Source: Streptomyces griseorubiginosus (GTDB lineage Bacteria; Actinomycetota; Actinomycetes; Streptomycetales; Streptomycetaceae). Taken from it: DNA of 64,000 nt. A program made the position numbers and the translations under genes. This document shows, piece by piece, positions 25,463 through 34,222 of this stretch (position 1 is its first letter; every line of letters begins with the position of its first letter). The notes under the pieces are model-generated. The model was not told the origin of the DNA and did no database searches. It saw only the letters and a program-made list of their open reading frames with translations. The stretch is from contig NZ_KQ948738.1 in NCBI RefSeq assembly GCF_001514195.1, positions 273,207 through 337,206 on the forward strand, written 5' to 3'.

Positions 25463-28393
25463 ATGAACGGCTACGAGACTTCCGTGCGTTTCGCCGTCCT
25501 GGGGCCGGTCCGGGCCTGGCGCGGCGAACAGGAACTGAACCTTGGTTCGCCACAGCAGCGGGCCGTCCTGGCAGCGCTGCTGCTGCGGAGCGGACGCGCT
25601 GTCGCACTCTCCGAACTCCTCGACGCGGTCTGGGGCGAGGAGCAGCCCGCGGCCGCGGTGTCGGTGCTCCGGACCTATGTGTCGCGCCTGCGCAAGGTGA
25701 TCGATTCGGGGCGGGAGGTGACCGGAGCCGGGAGTGTGGTGGTGTCGGTCGGGGACGGGTATCTGATCCGTGTGCCGGAGGACGGCCTGGATCTCAGTGT
25801 GTTCGAGCAACGGGTCACGGAAGCGAGGAAGCAGCGCGCCGCCGGGGACCTGTCCGCCGCCGCCGAACTGCTGCGCGCGGCGCTCGACGGATGGCAGGGC
25901 GGGGCACTGGCCGGTCTCCCCGGCCCCCTGGCCGAGTCCGAGAGCTCCCGGCTGAACGAGGAGCGTTTGGTCGCGCTGGAGACCTGGCTGGAGATCGAAG
26001 TCGAACGCGGACGCCACAGCGACGTCGTCGCCGAACTGATCGCGTTGACCGGTCAGTACCCGCTGCGGGAGCAGCTGTGCCGACTGCTCATGCTGGCGCT
26101 CTACCGGTCCGGGAGGCAGGCCGAGGCACTGGCGGCCTACCGCAGTACGCGGAGCACCCTGGTCACCGAGCTGGGCATCGAACCCGGTACGCCGCTTCAG
26201 GACCTGCACGACCGCATACTGGCGGCCGACGCGTCCCTGGACGCCCCTTCGCCGGGGCGGCCGGTGCCGCCGGCCCCTGCGGTGCCCCCCGCATTACCCG
26301 ACGCTTCACCCCCCGTCTTACCCGCGGGCCGTCCGGCCCAACTGCCCGCAGACTTGCCGACGTTCGTCGGCCGGCACGCCGAACTCGACCGAGCTCGCGC
26401 CCTGTTGTCCGGCCAGGACGACGCCCCGGCCACCGTGGTGATCAGCGCGATCGGCGGTATGGCCGGCATCGGCAAGACCACCCTGGCCGTGCACTGGGCG
26501 CACGAGATGGCCGACCGCTTCCCCGACGGACAGCTCTACCTCAATCTGCGCGGCTTCGACCCGACCGGCTCCCTGGTGACGCCGGACGAGGCCATCCGTA
26601 CGCTTCTCGGCGCACTCGGCGTCCCGCCGATGCGGATCCCCGCCGGCCTCGACGCCCAGACGGCGCTCTACCGCAGCATGCTCGCCCAGCGGCGGATGCT
26701 GATCCTGCTCGACAACGCCCGTGACACCGACCAGGTCCGCCCCCTGCTGCCCGGTTCCTCCCGCAGCCTGGTCATCGTCACCAGCCGCAACCAGCTCACC
26801 GGCCTGGTCGCCGGTGAGGGGGCCCATCCGCTGCCGCTGGACCAGCTGAGCTCCGCCGAGGCCCACGACCTCCTGGCCCGCCGGCTCGGCACCGACCGGC
26901 TGGCGGCGGAACCTCAGGCCACGAACGAGATCATCGCCCGGTGCGCCCGGCTGCCGCTCGCGCTGGCCATCGTCGCCGCCCATGCCGTCGCGCACCCCGG
27001 CTTCCCGCTCAGCGCCATCGCCGGGGAACTGCGCGACAGCCACGGCAGCCTCGACGCCTTCGCCTCCGGCGACGACATCAGCACCGACGTACGGGCGGTC
27101 TTCTCCTGGTCGTACAAAGCGGTGTCGGATCCCGCCGCGTGTCTGTTCCGCCTGCTGGGGCTGCACTCCGGACCTGACATCTCCGCACCGGCCGCCGCGG
27201 CCCTCGCCGGGCTCCCGCTGCGGGAGGTGCGCGCCCTGCTCGTCGAGCTCACCCGCGCTCACCTGCTGACCGAACACTTCCCGGGCCGCTACACCCTGCA
27301 CGACCTGTTGCACGTCTACGCCACCGAACGGGTCCACGCCGAGGAGACGCCTCCGGAGCGGGAGCGAGCCCTGGGGCGGCTGCTCGCCTGGTACCTGCAC
27401 ACCGCTGACGCCGCCTACCCGCACATCACCCCGCACCGTCGCCGGATCCCCCTCGAACCGCTGCCCGACCTGTGCACGCCCCTGGAGTTCACGACGCACG
27501 ACCAGGCCCTGGACTGGTGCGAGACCGAGCGGGCCAACCTGGTCGCCGCGGTCCACCAGGCGGCGGAGTCCGGGCGGTCCGGTGTCGCATGGCGTCTGCC
27601 TGCCGTGCTGTGGGGGTTCTTCTACCTCCGCAGCCATACGCACGACTGGGTGGACACCGCGCGGACGGGCCTGGCCGCGGCCAATGCCGCCGGCGACCGC
27701 CGGGGCAGGGCTCAAGGCCTCGCGGACCTGGCCGCCGCGCTGCGCGGCTCGAGCCGGTTCGAGGAGGCCATCGACCACTTGCGCCGGGCGATGGTCGCCT
27801 ACCGGGATCTCGGGGACACGGAGGGCAGGGCGTCGGCCGTGACCAATCTGGGCGACTCCTATCTCCAGAGCGGCCGGCTCGACAAGGCCGCGGAGTACAT
27901 CCGCCGCGGCCTGGCCGTCGAACGGGTCATCGGCAGCCCCTGGGGAGTGGGAATCTGCCTGAGCAACCTCGGCGACGTCTACCAGCGGCAGGGCCGGTTC
28001 GACGAGGCCATCGGCTGTCTGGAGGAGGCGTTGATCGTGCTGCGCGCCAGCGCCAACCCCTGGGTCGAAGGCGTCGCCCTCGACATCCTCGGTACGGCCC
28101 ATCGCCGCCTCCAGCGCTACGAGGAGGCCGTCGACTACTACCACCAGGCCCTCAGGACGCACCGGGACGTCGGCAACCGGTGGGGAGAGGGCCACACGCT
28201 GGGCAACCTCGGTGACGCCCAACTGGCCGCCGGCGAGCCGGAGGCCGCCCGCGACAGCTGGCGTCAGGCACTGGCGATCTTCGTGGAGTTCGACCATCAG
28301 GACGCCGCGAAGATCCGTGAGCGCCTCGGCAGGCCGGCGGACGCACCGCCGGACGCGGAGGCGCGATCCGCAGCGTCGAAGCGCGCCGCCTGA
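25463..28393 (+). CDS. BTAD / NB-ARC / TPR transcriptional regulator (AfsR-SARP type)
   Basis: 976 residues from ATG 25463 (ATG 25442 is the alternative). OmpR-like winged helix 1-95 (SPQQRAVLAALLL), BTAD domain 100-245, a Pro-rich linker, NB-ARC ATPase with Walker A GMAGIGKTT near 333 and Walker B MLILLDNAR, and TPRs from about 720 (AVTNLGDSYLQSG, CLSNLGDVYQRQG, TLGNLGDAQLAAG). Such AfsR-like proteins are ATP-gated activators of secondary metabolism. Two TTA leucine codons in the linker (26294 and 26318) make it a candidate bldA-dependent gene. A paralogue is encoded at 51.5-54.4 kb. Confidence 0.93.
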   Translation: MNGYETSVRFAVLGPVRAWRGEQELNLGSPQQRAVLAALLLRSGRAVALSELLDAVWGEEQPAAAVSVLRTYVSRLRKVIDSGREVTGAGSVVVSVGDGYLIRVPEDGLDLSVFEQRVTEARKQRAAGDLSAAAELLRAALDGWQGGALAGLPGPLAESESSRLNEERLVALETWLEIEVERGRHSDVVAELIALTGQYPLREQLCRLLMLALYRSGRQAEALAAYRSTRSTLVTELGIEPGTPLQDLHDRILAADASLDAPSPGRPVPPAPAVPPALPDASPPVLPAGRPAQLPADLPTFVGRHAELDRARALLSGQDDAPATVVISAIGGMAGIGKTTLAVHWAHEMADRFPDGQLYLNLRGFDPTGSLVTPDEAIRTLLGALGVPPMRIPAGLDAQTALYRSMLAQRRMLILLDNARDTDQVRPLLPGSSRSLVIVTSRNQLTGLVAGEGAHPLPLDQLSSAEAHDLLARRLGTDRLAAEPQATNEIIARCARLPLALAIVAAHAVAHPGFPLSAIAGELRDSHGSLDAFASGDDISTDVRAVFSWSYKAVSDPAACLFRLLGLHSGPDISAPAAAALAGLPLREVRALLVELTRAHLLTEHFPGRYTLHDLLHVYATERVHAEETPPERERALGRLLAWYLHTADAAYPHITPHRRRIPLEPLPDLCTPLEFTTHDQALDWCETERANLVAAVHQAAESGRSGVAWRLPAVLWGFFYLRSHTHDWVDTARTGLAAANAAGDRRGRAQGLADLAAALRGSSRFEEAIDHLRRAMVAYRDLGDTEGRASAVTNLGDSYLQSGRLDKAAEYIRRGLAVERVIGSPWGVGICLSNLGDVYQRQGRFDEAIGCLEEALIVLRASANPWVEGVALDILGTAHRRLQRYEEAVDYYHQALRTHRDVGNRWGEGHTLGNLGDAQLAAGEPEAARDSWRQALAIFVEFDHQDAAKIRERLGRPADAPPDAEARSAASKRAA

Positions 28394-28488
28394 CCCGGGC
28401 CGCAGACCGGTCACGGCCTGGCCGTGGCCCCAGGGGGGAACGGGGACACGGCCAGGCTGCACCAGTACAACAGGTGGGAGGTCAGGAC

Positions 28489-28572
28489 GGTTCACCTCTC
28501 CGTTCGGATGGTTCACCTCTCCGTTCAGACGGTTCACTTCTCCGTTCGGACGGTTCGCCTCCCCGTTCAACT
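28489..28572. repeat. Four 21-bp tandem repeats at a convergent gene end
   Basis: Units GGTTCACCTCTCCGTTCGGA(T/C) at 28489, 28510, 28531 and a diverged one at 28552. The last covers the stop codon of the glucanase gene. The 21-bp period equals two DNA turns and is a multiple of three. Lies in the 173-bp gap between convergent genes. Confidence 0.85.
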
Positions 28573-30141
28573 CGCGTCCTGGTACACACGGCCGCTGGCG
28601 TTGGCGGTCGTGCCGTCGTAGAGGCCGGTCGGGCTGGTCACCGTGGACAGCGTGAACCACGCGTAGCGCTCCACGAAGCCCAGGCTGTCCAGCATCCGTG
28701 TCGAGGACTTGATGAAGTCGGTCTGTTCCTGCTCGCCGGGATAGCGGGGGGTGTCCTGGGAGAAGTCGATCAGGCCGTACTCGGTCAGCCAGACCGGCTT
28801 GTGGTAGCGGTCCCAGACGGCTTGCAGATAGCCGCGCAACTGGTCGGTCGCGTCCGGGCCGAAGTCGGAGCCGTACCAGTGCACAGGGATGAAGTCGACG
28901 CGCAGGTTGCGGTCGGCGGCTCCCTTCATGAAGCGGTCCAGCCAGCCGCCGTCCAGGTCGGCGCCGGCGGCGACCGCGGGTGCGCCCAGGCGCAGGCCGG
29001 TGGCCTCCAGCCGGGGCCACAGATCGAGGGCCTGCTCGGGCGTCATGTTCGCCTGCTTGGGGTTGTCGGGTTCGTTGAATCCGAGCAGTTCCTTGGTGCC
29101 GCCCTGCGTCGCGGCGCTCAGTTCGGCGTCGGTGACGGAGCCGGGGCCCCAGATCATCGGGACGTAGTCGACGCCGTCCGGCTTGGTGACCGCGCCGGTG
29201 GAGGAGGCCCAGTTGAGGTACCAGGAGGCGCCCGAGGCGGCAAGCGCCTGGGAGGCGCCGTCGACGGGGTTGAGGCTGACGCCCTTGCGGGCCGGGGCGG
29301 CTGTGGGGGCGGGGGCGGGCTGGGCGGTGGCGGGGTCGGCCGGGGCGGTGGTACCGGTCCCGAAGGCGACGGTCAGTCCGCTGCACCTGATGCACTGGTA
29401 CATGACCTTGTTCCCCGGCTCGGCGTCCTGCTTCGACCAGGCGTACGCCGTCGGGCACTTCTGGTTGACCATGTCGCTGTACGGGGTCTTGGCGTCCCGG
29501 TTCGGGTTGGTGCACACCAGCGGATGGCCTGCCGGGTCCTTCGTCAGGTTGTCGGCGGGGCAGGCGGACAGCAGGTCCTCGGCACAGCCCGCGACCGCGC
29601 ACTCGCCGCTCGCGGGAGGCGTCAGGCCGTTCGGCGTGATGGTGATGGGCGCGGCGACGGCGTCGACGTAGCTGACGTCGTACCAGGGCGCCGCGGAGTC
29701 GGCCGGGTCGAAGTTGAACTCCGCCAGTCCGGTCGGCTGTTGGCCGAGGGAGCAGTGGTCGGCGTACGGTCCGCAGTCGCCCACGACGCAGTGGAACGTG
29801 CTCCCCTCGTCACCACTGCATCCCTGGCGGGCGAAGAAGGTGCCGCGCCAGTGCCCGGCGCCCTCGTGTTCGGGAACGCGGATCGTGGCGGACTGGCCCG
29901 GGTCCAGCACCGGCAGTCCGGTAATCGCGGTCGAACCGTCCGCGTTGACCTCGCTGCCGACCCAGATACGGCTGCTGGTGCGGTTCTGCAGGGTGATGGT
30001 GTGGTCGGCCACGTCTGCGGCCGGGGTTCCGTCGATGTTCGTACCGCTGCCGGCCCGGTGGGTCTGGATGGCTACGGCGGTGCCGGTGACTCCGACGATG
30101 ACCAGGAGCAGGGCGAGGAGGAACGAGGTGCGTCTGCGCAC
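28567..30141 (-). CDS. Secreted thaumatin-like / GH128 beta-glucanase fusion
   Basis: 524 residues. Signal-anchor helix at 5-25; thaumatin-like domain about 48-170 (GTFFARQGCSGDEG, GDCGPYADHC, LAEFNF, WYDVSYVDA, many Cys); an Ala/Pro linker near 280; GH128 (Asl1-like) catalytic domain about 290-515 with acid/base Glu in GFNEPDN and nucleophile Glu in WLTEYG. Both halves are known from beta-1,3-glucan binding or hydrolysing proteins, so a secreted enzyme acting on fungal or algal glucan is likely. Monocistronic. Confidence 0.88.
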   Translation of the reverse strand: MRRRTSFLLALLLVIVGVTGTAVAIQTHRAGSGTNIDGTPAADVADHTITLQNRTSSRIWVGSEVNADGSTAITGLPVLDPGQSATIRVPEHEGAGHWRGTFFARQGCSGDEGSTFHCVVGDCGPYADHCSLGQQPTGLAEFNFDPADSAAPWYDVSYVDAVAAPITITPNGLTPPASGECAVAGCAEDLLSACPADNLTKDPAGHPLVCTNPNRDAKTPYSDMVNQKCPTAYAWSKQDAEPGNKVMYQCIRCSGLTVAFGTGTTAPADPATAQPAPAPTAAPARKGVSLNPVDGASQALAASGASWYLNWASSTGAVTKPDGVDYVPMIWGPGSVTDAELSAATQGGTKELLGFNEPDNPKQANMTPEQALDLWPRLEATGLRLGAPAVAAGADLDGGWLDRFMKGAADRNLRVDFIPVHWYGSDFGPDATDQLRGYLQAVWDRYHKPVWLTEYGLIDFSQDTPRYPGEQEQTDFIKSSTRMLDSLGFVERYAWFTLSTVTSPTGLYDGTTANASGRVYQDAS

Positions 30142-30255
30142 AGGGCGGGCCTCTCCGTTGGGGTGGGGTCGTGCGGCTCGACCGGTGACCGGTTCTCGCC
30201 GCCGGTGGCACGACGGATGGGAGGTGGCGGACGGTTCATCCGGCGACGGAAGCCC

Positions 30256-31347
30256 TCATCGCCGCATGGTCGGGGGTGCCTTCTGAACAATGGGTCTGGT
30301 TCCGGCGGGAGTTGCCGGGGTCGCGCGCGGGGTGACGGGCGAGACGGGGGTGGGAGTGTTGCGCAGGACGTCCAGTCCGGCTTCGTCGAGAACGTGCGGC
30401 CGGAACGGTCCATCGGGCGACGTCGGAGTCATGGGGCTGAGGCCCATGTCGTCCAAGGGGGCATCGATGAGATGCGCCGACGCCTGCTGTGCGGTGAGGG
30501 CGTTGCTGTCATGGGCACTGGTGTCGCCGTGCGGGCTGACGGTGGCGTTGCGGAGCTGCTCCGCCACTTCGAAGGCGTGGCTGTCGACCGACTCGGCCTC
30601 CCACGGCAGGTCCTCCCGGTTCAACGGGAGCCGTATCGCCCCGTGTTCGGGGACCGGGTCATCGAAGGCGTCCACGTCGGGTTTCCCTTCCAGCAGCTCC
30701 CGCACCTGCGCGTTGGCGGCGTACCGCGCGACGGTCGGTATGCGCTCCGGGTACTTCTCGTAGGCCTCCTTCCACCTCTCGTCGGACAGGACTAGACGCA
30801 TGATCTCGTTCTCGAAGGCCTCGTGTTCTAGCGTCGGATTCGTCCAGCCGGGTCCTCCGGTCCGCTCGGCGTGGGCCAGCTGCCCGCGGGCGCCCTCCTG
30901 GGCGATGGTCAGCAGCGCCAACTCCTCCGGGGACAGCCTCTGTTGCGAGGTCTCCCTCGACATCACCCGGCTCCGGTCCCCCGCCTGAGCGTACGGCTGC
31001 CCTTCCCCGCCGTACGCGTGCGCGGCCTGCTCGGGTGACAGGCCGGGGCCCTCGTCGCCGGGCAGCGCGAAGTAGTCCCCGCCCGACCCTGACGAGGATC
31101 TGCCCAGGGCACGGTTCACCACGCGGCGCAGTGAGTTCCACAAGTCCCCGATGAGCCGGTCGACTTCGGCCGAGAAGCGCGCCGCGGAATCGTAGGCGCC
31201 GTCGAAGATCCGCCCGATCCCCCGGCCGAGTCTCCGGCCGACCCGGCCGACCCGGCCGACCCGGCCGAGGGACGATTCCTGTGCCGGTCCAGGGGGATTC
31301 TTCCTCACCTCGTTCGGCTGCCGGCCTGCCCCGCTGTCGAACGCCAC
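30256..31347 (-). CDS. Unrecognised 363-residue protein of the DUF4913 cluster
   Basis: GTG start 31347 with AAGGAGAGA placed just upstream. No signal peptide or membrane helix. N-terminus is basic with a GRVGRVGRVGR run coded by a 9-bp repeat (about 31238-31271). The middle (about 130-260) is helical and charged with PEELALLTIAQEGARGQ and ENEIMRLVLSDERW. The last 80 residues are Pro/Thr/Ser-rich with SPMTPTSPDGP and repeated TPTP-like motifs, like the tails of the 482- and 575-residue proteins nearby. Likely co-transcribed after the Cys-rich gene and DUF4913 gene. Function unknown. Confidence 0.7.
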   Translation of the reverse strand: MAFDSGAGRQPNEVRKNPPGPAQESSLGRVGRVGRVGRRLGRGIGRIFDGAYDSAARFSAEVDRLIGDLWNSLRRVVNRALGRSSSGSGGDYFALPGDEGPGLSPEQAAHAYGGEGQPYAQAGDRSRVMSRETSQQRLSPEELALLTIAQEGARGQLAHAERTGGPGWTNPTLEHEAFENEIMRLVLSDERWKEAYEKYPERIPTVARYAANAQVRELLEGKPDVDAFDDPVPEHGAIRLPLNREDLPWEAESVDSHAFEVAEQLRNATVSPHGDTSAHDSNALTAQQASAHLIDAPLDDMGLSPMTPTSPDGPFRPHVLDEAGLDVLRNTPTPVSPVTPRATPATPAGTRPIVQKAPPTMRR

Positions 31348-31424
31348 GTCGTCTCTCCTTCACATCAAAGGCGCCGCCCGGAGCCCGGACGAGGCCCGCA
31401 CGGTCCGCTGCCGCGGCCCGTGGC

Positions 31425-31889
31425 TCACCGGTCGGCGGGCACCGCGTCGGGCAGGATCCGGGCCGGAGTCGTGACCGTGGAGTCGTAGGACGGCCGCACC
31501 GCCGCCGGCGACGCCGGTTCGAACCCTGCGGGCAGGAGCAGCAGCCGGGCCGGCAGCGGGACTTCGGGCGGCCTCGGTGCGTCGCCGGCCGTGCGCGGCA
31601 GGTCCCGGCGGGGGTAGAGCCCCGCCGCGTCCGCGCCGGGCCGGCGCCGTCGCAGCAGCCCGCCCGGCGCGAACCGGCCGGCACCGGTGACAGGCCGGTC
31701 CTGGTGCTCGGTCACCCGGTCGAGGGCGGCGCCGGGCGCGTCGCACGGAGCGCCTCCGCACCCCATGGATCCGCACCCCATGGCTCCGCACCCCATGGCT
31801 CCGCACCCCAAGTCTGCGCACCCCATGGCTCCGCACCTCCGCGCCAAGTGCCCGCACTCACGGGGCACGGCTGCGTTTCCTTCGGACAT
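31425..31889 (-). CDS. Cys-Gly-Met pentapeptide-repeat protein
   Basis: 154 residues from ATG 31889, supported by a strong GGGGAGGA site seven bases upstream. Residues 11-49 hold eight cysteines, most in a five-residue rhythm CGAMG / CADLG / CGSMG, with ECGHL before it. The rest is Pro/Arg/Ala-rich and ends in PDAVPADR. No signal peptide. The repeat could bind a metal or cluster, or be a substrate for modification; I recognise no family. It sits between a DUF4913 gene and the 363-residue gene on the same strand. Confidence 0.65.
   Translation of the reverse strand: MSEGNAAVPRECGHLARRCGAMGCADLGCGAMGCGAMGCGSMGCGGAPCDAPGAALDRVTEHQDRPVTGAGRFAPGGLLRRRRPGADAAGLYPRRDLPRTAGDAPRPPEVPLPARLLLLPAGFEPASPAAVRPSYDSTVTTPARILPDAVPADR
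31755..31844. repeat. 15-bp tandem repeat encoding the CGxMG pentapeptides
   Basis: Six units of TCCGCACCCCATGGC type (plus strand) at 31755, 31770, 31785, 31800, 31815 and a diverged one at 31830. On the minus strand they encode Cys-Gly-Ala-Met-Gly repeats. Confidence 0.9.
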
Positions 31890-31973
31890 GTGCGTTCCTC
31901 CCCGATCCGCCGACCGGCCTCGGTCGGCCGCGCACCGACGCCGATGCACGATGCCCAACGGATCCGGCACGCC

Positions 31974-32009
31974 GAACGGTTCAACGGCGGTGTCGGAGCT
32001 GAACCGTTC
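31974..32009. promoter_or_regulatory. Inverted repeat GAACGGTTCA / TGAACCGTTC upstream of the Cys-rich gene
   Basis: Perfect 10-bp arms (31974-31983 and 32000-32009) with a 16-bp spacer, in the 200-bp gap between the DUF4913 gene and the Cys-rich gene. The inner GGTTCA...TGAACC pair recurs in three other promoters of this region, so an operator is likelier than a terminator. Confidence 0.55.
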
Positions 32010-32089
32010 ATCTGACGCACGCCGTGGGGCCGCCCGACCGAGCGCGCCCCAGTGCCCGTCACGCATCTCGGAGAGAGGCGGTGGACCGT

Positions 32090-32521
32090 TCAGCCGGGGT
32101 ACTGGTCCATGCCCGGCGCCTCCTTGGCGCGATGGGCGCCGGGCTTGCAGCCGGCGAACGGGCCCTGGGGATCCCGAAGCGCGGCCATGATGTGCGTGAG
32201 GTAGTCGCGGTGCCAGGTCGCGGGTCCGGTTCCGGCGGACTCGGGGCCGGTCAGCTCCTGCCAGGCCATCCACAGCCCGTACAGCTGCGCCACCGCTTCC
32301 TTGTGCTCCCACCAGCGGTTGCACCAGGGGGCGTTGGAGGTGACCTCCCTGCCGTACACGGGCAGCAGCAGGTGACGCACCCACAAGGTCAGGCGGTTCA
32401 GGCCGTCCTGGTACTCGGGACCGTCCATGTAGAGGATGAAGGCGGGCTGCTTCGGCTGCTCCGTCGTCGACTGCCCCTTCTGCGGCTGCTCTTGCGTCGT
32501 CTCCGGCGCGAGGGTGGTCAT
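32090..32521 (-). CDS. DUF4913 protein (copy 1)
   Basis: 143 residues from ATG 32521. A disordered Gln/Glu/Thr-rich start leads to the DUF4913 core (about 27-130) with FILYMDGPEYQDGLNRLTLW, NAPWCNRWWEHKEAVAQLYGLW, ATWHRDYL and PFAGCKPGAH. The Trp/Cys/His pattern is highly conserved with copy 2 at 36.1 kb. DUF4913 proteins are, to my knowledge, found near actinobacterial type IV-like transfer genes; their role is unknown. Divergent from the 482-residue gene over a GGTTCA-N10-TGAACC site. Confidence 0.8.
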   Translation of the reverse strand: MTTLAPETTQEQPQKGQSTTEQPKQPAFILYMDGPEYQDGLNRLTLWVRHLLLPVYGREVTSNAPWCNRWWEHKEAVAQLYGLWMAWQELTGPESAGTGPATWHRDYLTHIMAALRDPQGPFAGCKPGAHRAKEAPGMDQYPG

Positions 32522-32583
32522 GTCTGTGCTCCGTAGGCTCGATGGGCTTCTCGTCACCAGCACGACGGGGCGACGCGACTCCC

Positions 32584-32605
32584 GGTTCAGTCCAGGTGTT
32601 GAACC
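32584..32605. promoter_or_regulatory. GGTTCA-N10-TGAACC site between divergent genes
   Basis: GGTTCA at 32584-32589 and TGAACC at 32600-32605, inside the 155-bp gap between DUF4913 copy 1 and the 482-residue gene. Shared with the promoters near 31.99, 36.05 and 38.15 kb. Confidence 0.5.
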
Positions 32606-32676
32606 TCCTGACGTGCGCGCTCCGTTGTGTGTGGCAGCCGGTGGCACCAGGCCACCGGGGCAGGAAGGAATGGGAC

Positions 32677-34125
32677 ATGCCTCTTCAGGATCCGGCGAAC
32701 GAGCCCGAGGCGGTCCAGATGATCTGGTTCGGCGAGGAGATGAGCCAGAGCGCGAAGGCGGGCCTGCGGGAGCTGAGTCTCAGGTTCCCGAACTCGAAGA
32801 AGGAGCTCGTGGTGATGCCGCGGAGCCGTCCCGGGGAAGCCGGGCAGCAGCGGCGTGCGGAGCTGATGGCCGGATACCGCGAGGAGGCGGAGCAGTACGG
32901 CGTCGAGGTGGTGAACGTCCGTGGCCGGACCGCTCAGCTGGCCAAGGCCGTCGAGGGCAAGTACACCGCGGACACCATCAACGACATCTACACCATGGAG
33001 ATGAGCAACCACGGCTACATCGCCGCGAAGGACCTGACCCAGTACCTGCTGCGCGGCACCGGCACCGGCCTCACCCTGGACCTGTCGCACCACCACATGA
33101 CGGGCGAGGAGTGGGACGCGGTCCAGGCCGACCCCAACTTCTCCGAGGCCGTGGTGGCGCCGGTGGACTTCTCCACCGCGGAACTGAAGATCGTCGACCT
33201 CTCGCACGGCCAGGACGCCAACTACCGGCATGTCCTGCACGCGGGTTACCAGGCGCTCTCGGAGCGGCACGACGAGGCCGGCATCGACTACCAGATGATG
33301 CCGCACCTCGATGTCTTCGCCATGTACACCCGAGAGGGCACCCGGGGACAGCAGGTGGCGCAGGCCGCCGCGAGCCAGTACATCGGCTATCTGGCCCAGA
33401 TGTCCCAGGACGAGGTGCGCAAGGGGAACGTCACCTTCCGGCCGAACGACACCAGCACGCGGTTCCGGCCCGAGACCATCAACCTCGCGGACAACAACCT
33501 CCTGGCCGCCAAGTACAACACCCAGGACCCGGGCCGCGCCGACATCATCGGCCGGATGGCGGTCAGCGCCCTCGCCGACGGCATCCACCTCGTCTACGGC
33601 GAAGCGGTGACGCCGCCCGGCGGGACCTCCGCGGACATGCCGGTCATCAACGTACGCCCCGAGGTGATGAGCGACATCAGCATGCGGGCGTTCCAGGTCG
33701 GCAACTCCCGTGTCCTGCCGCAGCTGAGCCTGGGCAAGACGAACCAGGGCGAGTGGCGTACGGACGCCACGAACGACCCGGGCGACCTGAGCCGGATCCA
33801 CGGCGAGCGGGTCACCCTCGTCCAGGCCGCCAACCTCGGGGTCAGGCAGGCGGCCGAGATGGGCTTCGAAGGACTGAACAAACCGTCGCGCATCACCTAC
33901 GACGTGCACCGCCAGGCCCGTTCGGAAGGCGGCTCGCCGATCCGCACACCGAGTCCGGCCTCCTCCGAAGGGGAGGGCATGAGCCAGATCGCGGCCGGTG
34001 TGGCCAATCTCCAGATGCCCCGGACTCCGTCCCCGGAGGGGTCGAACCCGACCGGCAAGGTTTCCGAGCAGCCGCGGCCCCCGGTGCACCGGGCGGCGAC
34101 CACCGGGATGCCGGCCGGACGCTAG
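32677..34125 (+). CDS. Unrecognised 482-residue protein, possible glycosyltransferase-toxin-like N-terminus
   Basis: ATG 32677 behind GGAAGGAA; the frame opens earlier but lacks a site. No signal or membrane segment. Residues 12-150 begin MIWFGEEMS and contain AAKDLTQYLLRGTGTGLTLD, which resembles the IWFG start and the (S/A)xDxxRYxxLxxxGGxYLDxD core of TcdA/TcdB- and DXD-sugar-type glycosyltransferases, but the DxD reads LDLS. I treat this as a hypothesis only. The C-terminal 80 residues are disordered with RTPSPASSEGEG and RTPSPEGSNP. Ends in a strong bidirectional terminator. Confidence 0.7.
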   Translation: MPLQDPANEPEAVQMIWFGEEMSQSAKAGLRELSLRFPNSKKELVVMPRSRPGEAGQQRRAELMAGYREEAEQYGVEVVNVRGRTAQLAKAVEGKYTADTINDIYTMEMSNHGYIAAKDLTQYLLRGTGTGLTLDLSHHHMTGEEWDAVQADPNFSEAVVAPVDFSTAELKIVDLSHGQDANYRHVLHAGYQALSERHDEAGIDYQMMPHLDVFAMYTREGTRGQQVAQAAASQYIGYLAQMSQDEVRKGNVTFRPNDTSTRFRPETINLADNNLLAAKYNTQDPGRADIIGRMAVSALADGIHLVYGEAVTPPGGTSADMPVINVRPEVMSDISMRAFQVGNSRVLPQLSLGKTNQGEWRTDATNDPGDLSRIHGERVTLVQAANLGVRQAAEMGFEGLNKPSRITYDVHRQARSEGGSPIRTPSPASSEGEGMSQIAAGVANLQMPRTPSPEGSNPTGKVSEQPRPPVHRAATTGMPAGR

Positions 34126-34135
34126 AGCCGAAACC

Positions 34136-34182
34136 AAGGGGGTGGGCGGCGAGACCGACAAGGTCTCGCCGCCCACCCCCTT
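34136..34182. terminator. Perfect 21-bp-stem bidirectional terminator
   Basis: Arms 34136-34156 and 34162-34182 are fully complementary with a 5-nt loop GACAA. The left end carries AA and the right end TT, so it suits both convergent genes that flank it. Confidence 0.9.
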
Positions 34183-34222
34183 CGTCATTTCCTGAACCGT
34201 GCCGGCCAGGAGGGGCAGGTGG

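Noticed and set aside
28489..28572. CRISPR array
   Set aside because: Repeats are contiguous without spacers; the same holds for the arrays at 20.2, 31.8, 48.2 and 59.5 kb.
31687..32190. Plus-strand frame over the 15-bp repeats (HPMAP repeats)
   Set aside because: The minus frame has the strong ribosome site and a sensible position in a gene run; the plus frame has neither.
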